From Chrysogorgia sp. JL179-B06 (taxonomy: Eukaryota; Cnidaria; Anthozoa; Scleralcyonacea; Chrysogorgiidae), in assembly GCA_035772405.1 (NCBI GenBank), contig JAYKKM010000038.1, positions 1,780,001-1,844,000 of the forward strand: 64,000 nucleotides of DNA, written 5' to 3'. This document shows positions 42,673-55,560 of this stretch, one piece after another (positions within the stretch are counted from its first letter, which is position 1; every line of letters starts with the position of its first letter). Both the position numbers and the translations under genes were made by a program. Under the pieces are notes generated by a model. That model was not told where the DNA came from. It was given only the letters and a program-made list of their open reading frames with translations, and did no database searches.

Positions 42673-43896
42673 ATGGCGAGTCTCATTTCATGTTCATTTT
42701 GTAAAGAAACGACCAAATATTCTTGTATTATTTGTGGTACACCCGCATGTTTACGACCAGAATGTTCAGTTTTCGAATCCGAAGAGGAAACTCCCGGTTG
42801 GGAGCAGTTTAAAACTGTTGGATATTGCCTACAGTGTCGTATACAGCCACTAGACTCACTAGAGAAAGGCTCCGATGAAGATGAAACACCATGGAATGGA
42901 CGTGATAAGGATGCAGCAGGTACACATGATACATATGGCTCATCTTCTCAATCATCAGCACACGGAACACCACAACCGCGAAGCAATGGTAATCAGAAAC
43001 GATCTGGTCGGAAATGGCACAATCATGAGATAAGTGATATGGTAGATATTATCGTAAACTCCAAGGAATTTACCCGTAACCTGATATTCACCAACACCAA
43101 GAAGCATAAAAACACAGAGATTTACGAAGCTGTATTAGCCCAGTATGGCAAGTATAAAGAAGTACATGGACAGGATTTCCCTTATAAAGTGGATCAATTG
43201 AGAAATAAATTCAAGTGGTGTGTTGGCATATGCAAGAAAGCTTGTCTTACAATCAATACAGCAACAGGTATTAAACGTTTTGTCGACGATAAAGATTATG
43301 GTGAATGGTTTACTGTCCTGTATCCGCTCATTAAATCTAGAGACTCGTGTCAGCCAGATAGGGCTGTTGAACCATCAGCCGATGGTTCTGATGGGGACAG
43401 TGATACAACTGTGACAACAGATATCTCTGGGGAGAATGATGCTAATGGCGATAAAACATTGTTTGTCCCAGTAAAGAAAGCACGTACTTCCAAGAGACAG
43501 AAAATTGATCCAATACTTCAAACCCATGAACTGCTGAAAAAGGTTATTGAAAATGACCCAACTAAAGATTTACTACTACTCATGAAAGAAGAATTGAAGC
43601 AGTCCAGGGAACAGGATAATAGATACTTTCAGATGCTTTGTGGTATGATGTCATCTGCTCACAACACACACTTGCCACAAAACCAAATGTTTTTTCCTCC
43701 TAGTAATTCACAAGCTCCCTCTCCCAGTCTCCCTCATGCATTCCCCAATGTTCCATTCCAATACACACCATATGCACTGGATCCAGCATCAAATGCAATG
43801 TATCATCATAACACAGCTATAAATAATCATGGTAGTGAAACCCACACATCCCGGTCAATATCCCCTGAATCTCAACCACAATACCAACAACTGTGA
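42673..43896 (+). CDS. Harbinger Myb/SANT-like DNA-binding protein
   Basis: A 407-residue open frame from ATG at 42673 to TGA. The N-terminus has a Cys-rich zinc-binding-like module (CSFCKETTKYSCIICGTPAC, then YCLQC). A trihelix/MADF-like segment follows (KWHNHEISDMVDIIVNS, QLRNKFKWCVGICKKA, EWFTVLYPL), then an acidic Ser/Thr stretch, a basic stretch KKARTSKRQK, a helical KEELKQSREQ segment and a Pro/Gln/His-rich tail. Harbinger elements encode such a protein to guide their transposase to DNA. The frame is intact while the partner transposase is broken. Start choice: the first ATG in frame. Confidence 0.8.
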   Translation: MASLISCSFCKETTKYSCIICGTPACLRPECSVFESEEETPGWEQFKTVGYCLQCRIQPLDSLEKGSDEDETPWNGRDKDAAGTHDTYGSSSQSSAHGTPQPRSNGNQKRSGRKWHNHEISDMVDIIVNSKEFTRNLIFTNTKKHKNTEIYEAVLAQYGKYKEVHGQDFPYKVDQLRNKFKWCVGICKKACLTINTATGIKRFVDDKDYGEWFTVLYPLIKSRDSCQPDRAVEPSADGSDGDSDTTVTTDISGENDANGDKTLFVPVKKARTSKRQKIDPILQTHELLKKVIENDPTKDLLLLMKEELKQSREQDNRYFQMLCGMMSSAHNTHLPQNQMFFPPSNSQAPSPSLPHAFPNVPFQYTPYALDPASNAMYHHNTAINNHGSETHTSRSISPESQPQYQQL

Positions 43897-45256
43897 AAAA
43901 CTAGGAGTTCAGTCATATTGATATTATTATAGTATACTGTAGTTATCTTGTACTGTAAAAGTTGGTGTTGAATTGTTCATGATATATATATCTAAGGGTT
44001 CAGATTTTGTTTGGTGTACTAACCTCCCCAATATTTTTGATGTGTTTAAAATTGACTGAAAGTTTCACGAGGGATCAGAATGCCCTTTCTTCCAGACTAA
44101 TTGATCAATTATAGTCATCTGCAATAAAAAACATCTTCCACTGCCTCTGGATATATCCATGTATATTGTGTTTGCTGAATATAGATACTTAAATTCTGTT
44201 AATATAGTAGTGACATATGATAACTGTTGAAAACAAACAACTGATAATCAAGTCACCTTGTTCAATTTGCAGGAGTCTTGCTGTTAGTTTTGCACAAGAA
44301 CTATTAATCAGCTGCAAACTTTATATTACAATGTTTATGTGTTTGAAGTTGTTATGCTTAGGGAAGGTTCATAATTTATGGGTTGGGGGGAGGGGGGTGG
44401 TCTCCAAAATTGATATATTAAAAACATCTGACCAACCCCCTCATCAATTGTTAAAATATATTTATTATACCCTCCCCCCTCTCCAACCAATTCTTGATGT
44501 GAAAAATGCATGTAATCATGTAAAGGCTAGTTTATTCTATTTGATCAACTGGTCAATGACATAAATAATGTTGATATTGAAATAAAAGTCATTATAGTGA
44601 GAACTTTTACAGCTACATGTATATAAATATATTTACTATACCATCCAACACCATGTTGATTTTTAATGTTTAATAATATAAATGTAGTGCTTTTATTTAC
44701 AGATTTTACAAATGTTATAGACACAGTTCTTCAAATGGAGCTTCAATATAATATTAACAATCTTTCAAACCATTTTTTTTTGCTTCGATAAAATTTTCCC
44801 TCCGAATAATTGTCCATGCATCGACTAATTCTCTCTTAAATATTTTGTTTAAATGCCTAAGAAAAGTTTTAAACCCCTTTTTAATCTGAGAAATACTTTG
44901 CCCCCCATTTTCCCACCAGCCCCCCCACAACCATAAATAATGAACCTTCCCTTATGATTTGAAAATGTTATGTTGTAAAATAGCAACAAATCATTATATT
45001 TGAAATTGTTTATTTATTTGAAAGAACAAAATATAAACTGTTTCCTTATTTAATTATAGAATTACAATTGGATAACATGCCACGTTATTGAACAACCATG
45101 CATATATATATATATATGTTGTATGTTGTAACAGCAGCTTTGTAAGCTACTGAATATCATAGTAATGGAAATATTAAAATGTTCAACACAAAAGAACATA
45201 TTCAAGTGTGTTATACTTTCAGATCTGCTCCAAGCAGCAAAAAAACTGGACTTAGT

Positions 45257-46576
45257 TCAAATAACACCATGCCCCTGTTTCTCATCCCAAAATTTTATCC
45301 TCAGAGCAGCTCTGATTTTTTTTGCTTGAGAAGAATTATCTGCAACCCTGGTGCATTGCCTCATGTTTAATAGCTCTCTTATCCTTTCTCTGTCTCTTCG
45401 TTCGTGGGAAACTGGATCAACTGTAAGGTCCAGTTCAGTTGAGATTATATCACTCGCTTCAATGCAAACATTGTGTAATACAATACAGGCAAGTGTTAAC
45501 AGTTTCACCGTGTCTTCATCACACTCACACTTTCGGTACAGCACTCTCCACCTGCTTTTTAATGAACCAAATGCACATTCACAAGTCATTCTTGCCCTGC
45601 TAAGGCGGTAGTTGAAATTTCTTTCTTCAGGATTTGCAACGCCATGACAATATGGTTTCATTAACCATGTTGTAAGTGGAAAGGCAGAGTCTCCTAGAAT
45701 CAAGGGATACACTTTAGCTGTCCCAACCTGTTTGGCAATAGATGGTATAACATTGTTCTCTGTGATGTCCTGCCACACTTTGGTTGATTGAAATATTAAT
45801 GAATCATGTGAATTTCCAGGAAATCCAACACTTGCCCATACAAATCGTTTTTTTGGCATCTACAATAGCCATTAACACAACAGAATAAAAATTTTTAAAG
45901 TTATGATATTCTTTGGTGGCTTCTTGACCACCCCAAGGGCATTTAATTGAGATATGGCAACCATCAACAGATGCCCAAGAGCAAGGGAATTGCCAGTTTT
46001 CCTCCATATCTAACATCTTCTCTATAAAATCTTGCCTTGTCTTGGGAAAATATTTGTCGACTGAATTTTTCCACATGTTTTTAACAATTGCAGTACAGAC
46101 TTCCTTAACAATAACGTGTACAGTTGCAATGCCTATACCAAAAAGCTCGGATATTGTTTGGAGATAATCTCCTCTACCAATTCTATATAGTTATATAGAC
46201 ATACCCCAAGTCTGCACTCCGGTGATATTGGTAGTTCTGTAACAATGCTTCGTTCGAGATCTGGTCTAATCTGTTGTAAGATCCTTTCGAATGTTTGCCT
46301 TGACACTCGAAATGACTTTTTAAATCTTGCATTTGAAAATGTTGTCCAAGCTAACGTCCACCAGCCATAATTTCTATTGAGCCGGCGACATGACCGAATG
46401 CGATTTGATTTTGTCGAAATTTGCACAACCAGCAAAGACAGCAACAAGTAGATCTTTAAGAACCATCTTTTCCTTATAAGTTGGAACCTTCTTAAGTGGG
46501 TGTGAAGAATACGCCGTTTGCTTTGTCGCATCGTATTTATCAGAAGATAAGCGTTCCTAATCCGGACAGGCGCCAT
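45257..46576 (-). pseudogene. HARBI1-like: HARBI1-like DDE transposase of Harbinger, frameshifted
   Basis: Three - strand frames read in order. The first (46576-46133) has FKKSFRVSRQTFERILQQI and TELPISPECRLGVCLYN. The second (46076-45853) has ENWQFPCSWASVDGCHISIK, with the first catalytic Asp. The third (45859-45257) has SVGFPGNSHDSLIF, LILGDSAFPLTTWLMKPY, with the second Asp, and CECAFGSLKSRWRVLYRKC, with the Glu. Frame 1 is lost at a CTATATAA-CTATATAG duplication near 46185, frame 2 at an A7 run near 45850. All three catalytic acids survive, so the damage is recent. Cut-and-paste transposase; inactive here. Confidence 0.85.
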
Positions 46577-46733
46577 TTATTTGATTCGATTTTCGCGCCA
46601 TTTTATAGCGCCAAGGTTTGGCGAGAACTTAAATTCGTACGAATTTCCCGTCTAAAACGACGTCGCAATATTGTCGCACAGTTGACGAATTGACTCGATG
46701 CGTCAACTGTTCGACGTTTAAAACGGGCGTTAG

Positions 46734-47686
46734 CACGAGTGAACGCAAAGGGGAGGCAGCAATTATTCAAGAAAAAATGTTTATGAACTATAAGAAATAA
46801 ATTTCTTATATCCAGCAAATGAGAAAGTTTTTTCTGTGACAAGTGACAACAAGCATACCTGAATTTCGTTTTGACGCAATGTATGACCGCAAGCGTTCAA
46901 AACAGAATACCAAAGTGGACATTGCAAGCTAACTTCGTGTCTTCGTGCAAAAAGAGGCTGTTGCTAAAGGCAGTGAGTTCTTCAAGAGAAGTTCCCTTCA
47001 GAATGGTATCTGGGCAAGCGCCTCGGCCCTGAAATTCTGAACTTATTTTCCTTCGCAGAACATCGGGGACATGACAAGATAGTTCAAAATGTTGGAAAAT
47101 ATTCACTGCCGTAGCCCAATTTTTCAACGCAATATAGTCTAAACAAATTGTGTGTTGTTTGGTCAAACGATTGCTTGACAGCATATATGTTGACAGTTAC
47201 GGAGCAATTATAGAATAATAATAATTATATAATTCCACTTTTGAAACAACATTTAAAGGCAGAAATACAAACCAGGATGGTCTAAAATGTCTTTAAATTT
47301 AATGTCGAAGGTTTATATTGTGTGTAGTTCTTGATTGTTATCAAATTAAATGGAGTTTTAAAATAGAACGAAGAGGATACGATATAATAACACGCACCTG
47401 CACCTGGCTTCCTGATTTGCCTTCTTCAAATTTATATTCATTAAATTGTTTTATTTTATTTTGTTTTACTTCGCCTTGATTATGAAGTTTACATTTAAAA
47501 AGATCCTATATATTAATCCTTATATACAAGGCTTGTAAAACCGCAACAGCAATCGCCAATTACTGCGGTTCCATATTACAACAATAATACAACATAATTA
47601 CTACAACAACGTTAATTATATCACGATTGAGTAAATCTATGGTCTAATGTAAATAAACACAGCTGCATAGCCATCTTACATGTAAC
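46734..47686 (+). other. Intronic stretch, no gene recognised
   Basis: Part of it (46757-46803, AATTATTCAAGAAAAAATGTT region) is the complement of 40029-40078, so some of it is repeat. A - strand open frame at 46897-47184 shows no known domain. Confidence 0.4.
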
Positions 47687-48050
47687 ATGGCTAGTAAAGA
47701 AACTCAAAACAAATCTCTGAATAAGAAAGGCCCAAAACCAAAAGCAATTTGTAAAGACGATTTTTGTCGTATAATATGTAATTACATTAATTTCAAAATC
47801 AAATGCGGGAGTTCCAAGTGTTCGACGGAGAACCTGTTTAAACAGTCGGAAAGCAAGGAAGCCAAAGGATCAATTCTCGCAAACGATTGCAATTTGCAAA
47901 CGACTTGGTTTGGATGTATCTAAATCTGATTACCTTTCGATAGAGTTTGCCGTACTTGGAAAGACGCACTTGGAAAACCGTCAATCCAACACTCAGCTGT
48001 GTGCAGTTGAGAAAACGCAGAGGACGCGGAAAGCAATCCATCACACTATG
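47687..48050 (+). pseudogene. Uncharacterised Cys-containing (ZAD-like?) gene fragment
   Basis: From an ATG at 47687 the frame reads MASKETQNKSLNKKGPKPKA, then ICKDDFCRIICNYINFKIKC. After a frameshift near 47900 it continues KRLGLDVSKSDYLSIEFAVL, and ends with LCAVEKTQRTRKAIHHTM and a stop at about 48050. The C-x-x-C spacing, followed by a L-G-L...S-D-Y-L-S stretch, is reminiscent of zinc-finger-associated modules, but this is tentative. Probably an exon-derived or transposon-borne fragment; no intact gene. Confidence 0.35.
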
Positions 48051-48484
48051 TAGTAATATATTTAAAATGTTGCATGCTATTATTTACGCGACTATTTACG
48101 CGGATTCAAAGTTTTCCAGCTTACCAAATCCAATAATTTGTTTGAGAACAACAGGAAACGCGGGATTGTTTAACACAATGGCGTGTTATGAATCCCCCCC
48201 ATCGGCTCAGATGTAAACTTTCTGTTTTTATATACATTCTCGGTAAAAACTTGGTAGGTAAAAACTCACTTTTACTTTTAATATTCTACGAGGCGTTCAC
48301 GCGAAAATTAAGGGCCCAGTCTTGTGCGCTGTTGTGATGTGTGATGCGTCACAAATTAAGTGCTCAGTTTCCCAAAAAATATATCGCGCATCAGATGTAT
48401 CTTCAGACTGGTTCAACTAAATAGATTCAAACCTTGCTGACTTACTCAATCAAGAAAACTAAACATTGTCATGGTTCTAATGTG

Positions 48485-48498
48485 GTTGCTATGGTAAC
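48485..48498. promoter_or_regulatory. RFX X-box-like motif 1
   Basis: GTTGCTATGGTAAC fits the imperfect-palindrome X-box consensus. It lies in the 24.5-kb RTK intron; function unknown. Confidence 0.35.
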
Positions 48499-48700
48499 AT
48501 AGTTTGCAGATTACTCTCTTCCTTTATATGAATTCTTTGTTTTCAACCACGTTTACAACAACTTATTCAGTTTTAGGAAGTTGACATCCTTTTTCAATGA
48601 TTTCCAATGCAACAATACTGTTTAAAACAATAAAAAAGTAACTGCAATGACGAAAGGTACAACATTTTGTTTCTTTACAAAGTGGCCTGGTAATGAATCT

Positions 48701-48714
48701 GTTACCATGGGAAC
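48701..48714. promoter_or_regulatory. RFX X-box-like motif 2
   Basis: GTTACCATGGGAAC, 216 bp from the previous motif. A pair of such sites is more suggestive than a single one, but the match is weaker. Confidence 0.3.
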
Positions 48715-49669
48715 CTAATATAACAACAATCTCATTGCTGAGTCTTGTTGACTCAGTAAGTCTGTATTGTTTGAGCCAGTTTAGTCAAACCAATCCAAAG
48801 ATAAGCCTGTTTTTGAGTTTTGATGTAATGCTGTGTCCATCTTGTGACGTCATATCTCAAGTTACATGAAATGTAACTCAAGAACGACATAAGATACGAA
48901 AGTCATGTAAAAGCTATTTTTCATTATTTTACGTGTTCTTTCAAATACAATCATAAAAAGCTGGGGTAAATTTTCATTTCATAGACACTTGTACTAATAA
49001 ATTGATCAAGGACAAACATCACAATATTTGTTATAGACTAGGGGGTAAATGGGGGAATAAACCAGGTGTTGAAATTTTCTCATGGTGGATTACTAAGACA
49101 GTGCTGTTGGTAAGCTAATAGCAGATTTAACAAATCAGCAGAGGATAAATTTGTAAAATGAACTTTTAAGACAAACATAGGTTCCATTATTACATGTCAT
49201 GGATAATTCACCAGTAAATGATTCACAAAAGTTAAGGCATAAGTTTTCTCATCAAATAATACCATGTTAGGAACATCTGTCAACAACAAAAAACTTTACA
49301 GAAACTTTAATACAATAACTGCAGAGAGGAACTATTCTATAATGCTGAAATCATCTTAATGTTTGTAATCTTGGCACAAATTATTACTTGAGAGCCTTTG
49401 ATCATTGACTTTATTTTTATTATTATCAATACTGGCCAAAGTGACCTTTTATTTCAAATGGAATACAACTTTTCAGTGGTGAAATAATTAAAAAAAATAA
49501 TTTTAGATGCTCAAGGCTTTCAACAGTAAGCAAAACACACTTGCTACCAGAAAAACACGGCATTCCATATAGGTCACTTGACTGTGAATCAAATATCTTG
49601 AAAGTATTTTCTGACACTGCGAACACTGAAACACTGTTACAATCAATTGTTAACAAGCATTATTATATA

Positions 49670-49931
49670 CCAAGTGTCAAAGTTCCCTTTTTCTAGTGTC
49701 ATTGGTCGAGAGTATATCACATGAAAATGACGAAATTTAGCTGTTTCCCCTGCAATAGCTAGCTCTGAGAGGGCAATATGTTGTCAATGATAATGAAAAA
49801 ATCATGTGAAATACCATGTGAAAATGCAACCTTTGGATTGAACTCTCTTTTTGCCTTAATATTATTTAATTTAATGTTTGACGAATAAAATATTTCATGT
49901 CTTTACGTTTTGTTTTTTCTTTGACACTTGG
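49670..49931. mobile_element. MITE, CCAAGTGTCAAAG ends, TA-rich target
   Basis: CCAAGTGTCAAAG and complement CTTTGACACTTGG end a 262-bp noncoding element flanked by TATA on both sides. A Tc1/mariner-type target is likely. Confidence 0.65.
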
Positions 49932-49941
49932 TATAAAAAAG

Positions 49942-50058
49942 CACTTATTTACTGGGACCTTGGGAAAGCAGTATGTTTTGACATATTGCTTTCATCGATG
50001 GTCTCGGGACCACATACTGGGACCACATACTGTTTCCTTCGGTCCCAGTAAATAAGTG
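49942..50058. mobile_element. 117-bp hairpin MITE
   Basis: CACTTATTTACTGGGACC and complement GGTCCCAGTAAATAAGTG end a short element with further internal dyads (GGTCTCGGGACC and repeated GGGACCACATACTG). It lies 10 bp from the preceding MITE. Confidence 0.65.
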
Positions 50059-50709
50059 TTAAATATTCATAGTTGGTTTCTAAACCAAAAAATAAATTTG
50101 TAAATGCAATTTCTCCAGCTAATGATTCACTATGATTTAATTTATTGATACCATGACAGGAACATCATTTAACAACAAAACATCTTTATTTACAGAACCT
50201 TTAATGACTTTAATGCAACCATACAAACAATTCTCATGTAACAAAATATTGTTCAAGCCATTCCAATTACCGCATAAATATGTTTTCCTTATGCAAAAAT
50301 TATAGCGGTCGATGATTTGCTATACACTGTTTACCCTCACCTGAAACAAAAACAGTCACAGACAATATAAACAACATGGAGCGAAGCTATTAAGCACATA
50401 ATTTTATGATCAAAGAAATACCTAGTACAGTAAAGAAGTGAAAACGAGAAAGATACAACTTACCTTTAATGTAAAACTACACAAGCCAAAATTAAAACGC
50501 ATTCGATCAGAAGACACCACGAATTAGATCACGAGCATTGCCATTTGTACGTTGAATTTGTAGACAAGTTAAGATTTTTCGATATTTTCTACCGTATAGT
50601 TTGTATACACAAGATGAGTAGGAATATATTGACAATCGATGGTGCGACATTTTCCGACGAATTCCGAATGAGTTGAACCCCTAATATGGGTACCGCTGAC
50701 CGCGGTACC

Positions 50710-51104
50710 CACAAAAAATCGGAGCATATCTCCCCTGTGCTTCGTAATCTTCACTGGTTGCCGGTGAGATCAAGGATTGTATTTAAGATACCAATAATTA
50801 CTTTCAAGGCTTTGCATGGCCAGGCGCCTGTTTATATTACTGATTTGCTAAATAAATATAAACCTACTCGTGCTTTGAGATCATCAGACCGTAATCTGCT
50901 ACTTAGCCAAAATCCAAAACGGTGACTCATGGAGACAGAGCGTTCTCGGTTTCGGCACCAAAACTGTGGAATTCATTACCACAGAAAATTAGAAGCTTTG
51001 ATATGTTGGGTAATTTTAAGTCAGTAGTTAAGACTTTTCTTGACTTTTTTTTTGTTCATAGTGGTAATATATGTAGTTGGCTTTATCTTATAATGAAACA
51101 GTAA
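50710..51104 (+). pseudogene. LINE RT C-terminus (5'-truncated, one frameshift)
   Basis: The first frame reads KKSEHISPVLRNLHWLPVRS, RIVFKIPIITFKALHGQAPV and YITDLLNKYKPTRALRSSDR. After a frameshift near 50922, HGDRAFSVSAPKLWNSLPQK continues. These are the hallmark C-terminal motifs of CR1/L2-like LINEs. The insertion ends in the (ATT)n tract at 51181, and the body is cut at about 50700 near a small palindrome GGGTACCGC...GCGGTACCC. Confidence 0.85.
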
Positions 51105-51179
51105 TAAGTTTTATAAGTAAATTTAAGAATATATTGTTGTAAGAGCATTGAGACTATTGTATAATGCTCCTAATACGTC

Positions 51180-52494
<1,315 letters not shown>

Positions 52495-52787
52495 GAGGGA
52501 TGCGGTTACCTTGAAGTTCGAGGGGATGAAGGAACCAGTGAATATTTAAGACCATCAGAAGTAAAATCACCACAAATGGATCCCTTCGAATGTAACTCTC
52601 CTCTGCCACGAATTCCGTCGCCAGGAGATAACGAAAGTGATTCTCTTCTTGAGAGGGACCAAAATGCGCGACACAAGAAGTTCAATTTTAATAAATCTGC
52701 TAAAAATAGAGGAAGGAAGGATAGTGAGCTTGAAAAGGTGCGAAAAGATGGAAAACCGGAGAAATCAAAGGACTCTGATCAGGAAAG
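52495..52787 (+). CDS. RTK exon 15: cytoplasmic tail
   Basis: A 293-bp exon with acceptor TAATTTATCAG and donor AG|GTAAAT, phase 0 in and 2 out, lying 24.5 kb after exon 14. It starts EGCGYLEVRGDEGTSEYLRP, with two tyrosines in likely SH2/PTB-docking contexts, then a Ser/Pro-rich piece (SPLPRIPSPG) and a Lys/Arg/Asp/Glu-rich, probably disordered, region. The phase match with exon 14 and the tail-like tyrosine motifs support assignment to the same gene despite the distance. Confidence 0.8.
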
Positions 52788-52816
52788 GTAAATTTTAATT
52801 CGGACATATTTATTCG

Positions 52817-53572
52817 CCATTACCAGAAATTAACGACAAAATGGCCGCCGCTTCAAGGTTAATTTACATATGATCCTTAGAAAATGGCGTCTCTTTTTAC
52901 AGTGAGTTACATAGAGCAAAAATATTAAAATAAAGATTGTGCTTATCGAGTAGCTCGTCCACCGTTTGCCGACCTCTTAATATATACAACAACGATTTTT
53001 AAATTATTCAGTTACCGGTTTGATTAGATCAGTCAAATCTACGATCTGCCAAATGACAATTTTCAGAGATAACTTTGGTAAATACTTGTGCCTCTATTAA
53101 TAAACGGGAATTTTATAATACCCAATGTCTTGTTGTTATTACAAGTTTGGTGAGTATTAAAATGTTAGTATAAAACTTTAGCCGAATTACACAATATTCA
53201 ACTTTTAAGATGTAAGATATAAGTTCTTCCATTGACATTCTAACATTTGACCAAACGCTTTTGAAAATACAAAACAAAATCAAACAACGATTCAATGACG
53301 CGTAGCCTATTTTATTTGTTGGCTGTTTTCAACACAATTTGACAGATCGTAGATTTGACTGATCTAATCCAATCTAATAATTTAAAAATCGTTGTTGTAT
53401 ATATTAAGAGGTCGGCAAACAGTGGACGATATACTCAATAAGCAGAAACTTTAATATTTTCGCTCTATGTAACTCACTGTAAAATGGGACGCCATTTTGA
53501 AGGCATTTTCTAAGAACCATATGTAAATTAACCTTCATGCGGCGGCCATTTTGTCGTTAATTTCTGAAAATG
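52817..53572. repeat. Foldback repeat with ~240-bp arms in the last RTK intron
   Basis: The arms 52817-53064 and 53330-53572 are complements with scattered changes (GAAATTAACGACAAAATGGC on the left, complement on the right). The loop is about 265 bp. It occupies most of the 1-kb intron between exons 15 and 16, so the transcript could form a long hairpin there. Confidence 0.75.
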
Positions 53573-53796
53573 AAATGCTCCTTGTTACTTTCGTAAGTAC
53601 ATCACGTGCACCAGGACAAGAAATCTGCCCTATTTTAATCGCAGTATGTAAACGTAGCCTTAGTATTTGTGCTCTTAGAATGTTCCCAATTTTCCTGGTT
53701 TGATCCCGATTAATGACTGCATCGGTTTTTGAGTTTGTGTACATCCATATTGCATATATCACCTAATTCATACCTTGTTCCCTATTTTATTAGCAG

Positions 53797-53938
53797 GGGA
53801 AGTGATATTGATGGTTACATTGACACCAGCCTAACTGGAAAGGAGAAGACGAGAATAGAACGTGATCTTGAGAAAGATTCCTCCGAAGAGCCGCACGTTC
53901 TGAACGACTACGCTTATTGGAAAAAGACAATTGTTTAA
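53797..53938 (+). CDS. RTK exon 16: tail end and stop codon
   Basis: The last exon starts after ATTTTATTAGCAG in phase 2 and runs to TAA at 53936-53938. It reads GSDIDGYIDTSLTGKEKTR onward and ends NDYAYWKKTIV. Tyrosines in GYIDT and YAYW are further candidate docking sites. The joined coding length from 9272 is an exact multiple of three after the first split codon, which supports the whole exon set. Confidence 0.8.
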
Positions 53939-54283
53939 AAAAGATATCTTCTTTTTACGATTTGGATCTCGCATGTTATCTTATATACTGTATATTACAG
54001 TAGCAACAATATATTTGTTGTTTCCGTGGCTTTGCCAGGGGGTGCTCGGATCCCACTAATTATTTTTAATTCTCCACCGAGTAACACCCGAAATATGATT
54101 CCTTAGACTAGACCCAGATTTAAACCCCTTTTCTCGGAAAAATACCGCTTTTCATCAAAGAAAAGTCTGAGTGGGAGTCATGCCGTACAAATGGAGCCTG
54201 AAGAATAATTTCTATATTAATTGAACAAGCCTCCCCGTATGATACCCTGATGGGTCGTGTCCCCGGCCAGCGCTGGAGGCTTA

Positions 54284-54289
54284 AATAAA
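54284..54289 (+). terminator. Candidate poly(A) signal of the RTK
   Basis: The first AATAAA after the stop lies about 345 bp downstream. A cluster of AATAAA-like words follows at about 54320-54355, so the cleavage site is uncertain. The stretch between the stop and this signal shows no other feature and is probably 3' UTR. Confidence 0.4.
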
Positions 54290-54366
54290 ACAGCTAGAAT
54301 ATCGTCGTCGAAGTTCATCAAATAAATAAAACAAAATAAAAATAAAACAAAACAAAATTAAGCAAT

Positions 54367-54412
54367 CTCGTAGCCAGGGCATTTTGCCTCCACAGTGGAT
54401 GTTCGGTGAATG
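54367..54412. repeat. Fragment of the CAACCTCG Mutator-like TIR
   Basis: CGTAGCCAGGGCATTTTGCC and the following bases match the terminal repeat of the element at 30351. No partner end was found; a solo remnant downstream of the RTK. Confidence 0.6.
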
Positions 54413-55289
54413 AATTATACTGTAGCTGAATAAAATGAGTTTTGAAACGGCCCGAGGCCATAATTTGTAGCTTCTTGTAAATTGTAAGATATGATCGAGG
54501 GTAGTTTGATTCTGTGTAATTTACCATTACGAAGACGACAATTACAATGCTGATCTCAATAAAGAAATGTGTAAGTTGTAATATACCTTGTATGCTCTGT
54601 CTAACATTTTTTGGCTCAATCAATCCTTGAATACAACGACTATATTCGTTTTTTTATATTTTTTGTTTGATCAAATATTGCATGCAGTAAATATTGCATG
54701 CAGTGCGTATCCAGTGTTGAAATAGTTGAAATAGTGCGTATCCAGTGTTAAAATAGTGAATAGGAGGTCTAGCGATGACAACAGAGCTTTATCGAACATA
54801 CTTTCATATACACGTCGTCGAACATCATTAATGGGAATAGTCCACAGGACATTTCTTTGAAATCTAGAACAACATTTTCTTGCATTATTTGATACAGACG
54901 ATATATGGACCACCGTCAAGCTCAAATCCCAGAAAATGTTTCTGAGTCCAGGACAGTTGCGTTTAACTATATCAGAGTGTAATTTAGGAGGTGGCAATTT
55001 TCCAGAATTACAACGCATTTCGCTTATATCGTCCAGAAATGAACTTTTTAAAATCTTGACTGTTTTTCGTGTTTCGTCATTTTGTGCAACTTTCTGGTTT
55101 AATCATATAGAGCTAGGGTAGAATTACTCGAATATAATTGGCTAATGAGGAAGGCATTTTTCCTGATAACCATCCTGTGTTCATCACACCAGAGTTGACA
55201 TCTGATCTATAGGTCAGTATTTAAATTTACTTCAATTTTCCTGATAGATTTACCATTTGTACTAACAGTCGAACATCAGCAACATTGAA
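54413..55289. other. No gene recognised
   Basis: Contains a - strand open frame of 115 codons (54671-55018) without a recognised domain and a short duplicated phrase ATTGCATGCAGT / GTGCGTATCCAGTGTT near 54680-54740. Confidence 0.4.
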
Positions 55290-55560
55290 TGCGAAGAATG
55301 TTTCATACTTAGTGGACCCAATATGGAGCCTTGAGGCACACCCCTGACATACAATTTATTCGCTCTCGGACAGATGTACCCTGGATGCTGACTTTCTGAG
55401 TTCTATCACAAATGTAAGACTGAACCAAGATAGGGTAGTATCACAGCACTGGTAGAATTTAATTTTTGTAATAGAATCTTGTGGTCGACCAGATCGAATG
55501 CCTTGTGTAGATCCAAAAATACTACACCGTTCATTTCGCCATTTTCAATATTTTTTGAAT
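55290..55560 (-). pseudogene. LINE reverse transcriptase fragment (motif A)
   Basis: The - strand reads MNGVVFLDLHKAFDLVDHKI, then, with interruptions, SYICDRTQKVSIQGT and SGVCLKAPYW. L-D-L-x-K-A-F-D-x-V-D-H is RT motif A of CR1/L2-like LINEs, and the G-V-P-Q-G-S-I-L-G motif B region is recognisable but mutated. A dead fragment distinct from its neighbour. Confidence 0.7.

Larger units (their letters stand above)
42388..46733. mobile_element. Harbinger/PIF element, two genes
   Basis: The ends CTAACGCCCGTTTTAAACGT and complement, about 34 bp long, bound a 4346-bp element. It carries a Myb/SANT-like protein gene on the + strand and a HARBI1-type transposase on the - strand in convergent order, the standard Harbinger layout. 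Subterminal palindromic GTTGACGAATT/CGTCAACTG words lie inside both ends. A clean 3-bp target duplication could not be defined. The transposase is frameshifted, so the copy is dead. Confidence 0.85.
48051..49669 (+). other. Intronic stretch with two X-box-like motifs
   Basis: About 1.6 kb without a recognised gene or complete mobile element. Two RFX-like motifs are listed separately. A short - strand frame at 49426-49656 shows no known domain. Confidence 0.4.
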
